From Thermogutta sp. (GTDB taxonomy: Bacteria; Planctomycetota; Planctomycetia; Pirellulales; Thermoguttaceae), in assembly GCF_014359955.1 (NCBI RefSeq), contig NZ_JACIYL010000024.1, positions 1-13,819 of the forward strand: DNA of 13,819 nucleotides. The letters are read 5' to 3'. Made by a program: the position numbers and the translations under genes. Positions 12,937 through 13,819 of the stretch are shown piece after piece; position 1 is the stretch's first letter; every line of letters starts with the position of its first letter. The notes beneath the pieces are model-generated. The model saw only the letters and a program-made list of their open reading frames with translations. It made no database searches and had not been told where the DNA came from.

Positions 12937-13819
12937 TCAGACCTGGGCGTGCCGCTCGGCCCGATGTTGCTCGATCCGGGCTTCCACATTGCGCGCCGCC
13001 TGATACAGCTCTGACTGTTCCGGAACCCAGACGGCCAGGGCAAGGTAGCGATCATCCCAGCGCAGCAGGGTGCCTTCCTCGTGCCAGCGCTCAAGTGCGC
13101 CATGACACTCCTCACTGGTCGCCTCCGGGTGTGAGGCGAGCCAATCCCGGATCGCGCCGGGACCCCGTGCCGTATCGCAGAACAAATAGAGCTCGGCCTC
13201 CCATCCACGAAGACGGTGCTGCCGAAAGCCGAATTTTGGCCGGGTGTCCGTGATGAGCAGCGTGCCGTCCTCATGGCGTCGCATCGTCAAGCGCGCCGAA
13301 GCGTGATCTTCTCGCCACTGGGAAACGGCCGCGAGCAATCGTCGTGCCTCGCTGTCCGGATTCAGTCCCTCGACAAAGTCGAATTCAAAATAGTAGGCGA
13401 GCCGCTGGAGAACCTTGTCGCTGAATGGGTACACATGGTGAAATGCCCGGAACGGCCGGGGCCGGATCATTCCAAATCGCTCGGGATGTTCAAAGAAGGG
13501 CGAGAATCGGTCCATGCGGACCCGTCCCACACCCAGCGGCGGCGCGAGATGGACGATGTGCGGAACGAGCTGAACCAGGCGCTCGTAAGTGAGAGGTGTT
13601 TCGCCCGGCAGTCCATAAAGCCAGTTCCACTCCACGTCGATGCCGGCCTCGGTGAACCACTTCAAAGTCTGCAGGTTCTGAACCCCCAGAGCACCTTTAT
13701 CAATGCGTTTGAGGAGATCACTGTCAAACGTTTCAATCCCCAGTTGTGCAGCGCCCAATCCCGCCCGGAGAAGCTGTCCCACCTGTGCCCGCGTCAGATT
13801 GGCCTTCAGCTCACAGGCA
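12937..13819 (-). CDS. Radical SAM enzyme, RiPP maturation protein 1-like (C-terminal part, 5' end beyond the window)
   Basis: About 294 codons of a larger gene are visible, and the frame runs open through the right edge. In-frame residues before the internal GTG at 13782 read CELKANLTRAQ, continuing the family pattern, so that GTG is not the start. The segments AAQLGIETFDSDLLKRIDKG, VQNLQTLKWFTEAGIDVEWNWLYGLPGE, HLAPP and RMDRFSPFFEHPERFG match the cobalamin-binding RiPP maturation radical SAM protein 1 family (TIGR03975) as I recall it. These enzymes act on ribosomal peptides, often as C-methyltransferases. The C-terminal 100 residues (WEAELYLFCDTARGP onward) resemble the small winged-helix-like tail of the family. 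The B12-binding region and the CxxxCxxC cluster would lie outside the window. No precursor peptide gene is visible here. Confidence 0.85.
   Translation of the reverse strand, partial: ACELKANLTRAQVGQLLRAGLGAAQLGIETFDSDLLKRIDKGALGVQNLQTLKWFTEAGIDVEWNWLYGLPGETPLTYERLVQLVPHIVHLAPPLGVGRVRMDRFSPFFEHPERFGMIRPRPFRAFHHVYPFSDKVLQRLAYYFEFDFVEGLNPDSEARRLLAAVSQWREDHASARLTMRRHEDGTLLITDTRPKFGFRQHRLRGWEAELYLFCDTARGPGAIRDWLASHPEATSEECHGALERWHEEGTLLRWDDRYLALAVWVPEQSELYQAARNVEARIEQHRAERHAQV

Overview
The window looks like chromosomal DNA of a planctomycete, probably of the Pirellula/Thermogutta-like order. The indicators are a DUF1559 pseudopilin-like protein with a textbook prepilin motif, a small lipoprotein of the type that usually follows such genes, an ECF sigma factor paired with a membrane protein that has a FecR-type N-terminus, and a secreted coiled-coil protein of a kind seen in this phylum. 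The assignment rests on protein families only; the genus cannot be fixed from this stretch.

Layout. A plus-strand pair at 104-1685 encodes the DUF1559 protein and a lipoprotein. A run of minus-strand genes follows: a CelD/BcsL-like acetyltransferase (1734-2867), an ABC-2 type permease without an adjacent ATPase (3093-4073) and an acylphosphatase (4246-4524). A plus-strand Flp-type pilin (4971-5192) converges on a minus-strand sigma/short anti-sigma-like pair (5219-6359). The stretch 6360-9969 is almost gene-free and holds one secreted protein gene (8261-9001). It carries two clusters of palindromic repeats (6957-7084 and 9445-9866), a hairpin-dense segment (7625-7892), an operator-like inverted repeat (8141-8162) and a C-rich, oriented CCCACCT motif array. 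The right part holds a HemG/HemY porphyrinogen oxidase (9970-11460, minus), a divergent secreted GH28-like beta-helix protein (11625-12926, plus), and the C-terminal part of a radical SAM enzyme resembling RiPP maturation radical SAM protein 1 (12937 to the right edge, minus).

How the parts relate. Most genes look like unrelated neighbours rather than one pathway. The clearest functional couplings are the sigma factor with its short membrane partner and the DUF1559/lipoprotein pair. The most promising leads are the RiPP-type radical SAM gene cut by the right edge, and a repeat family whose hairpin arms differ between copies but stay complementary, which suggests a conserved fold rather than a conserved primary sequence.
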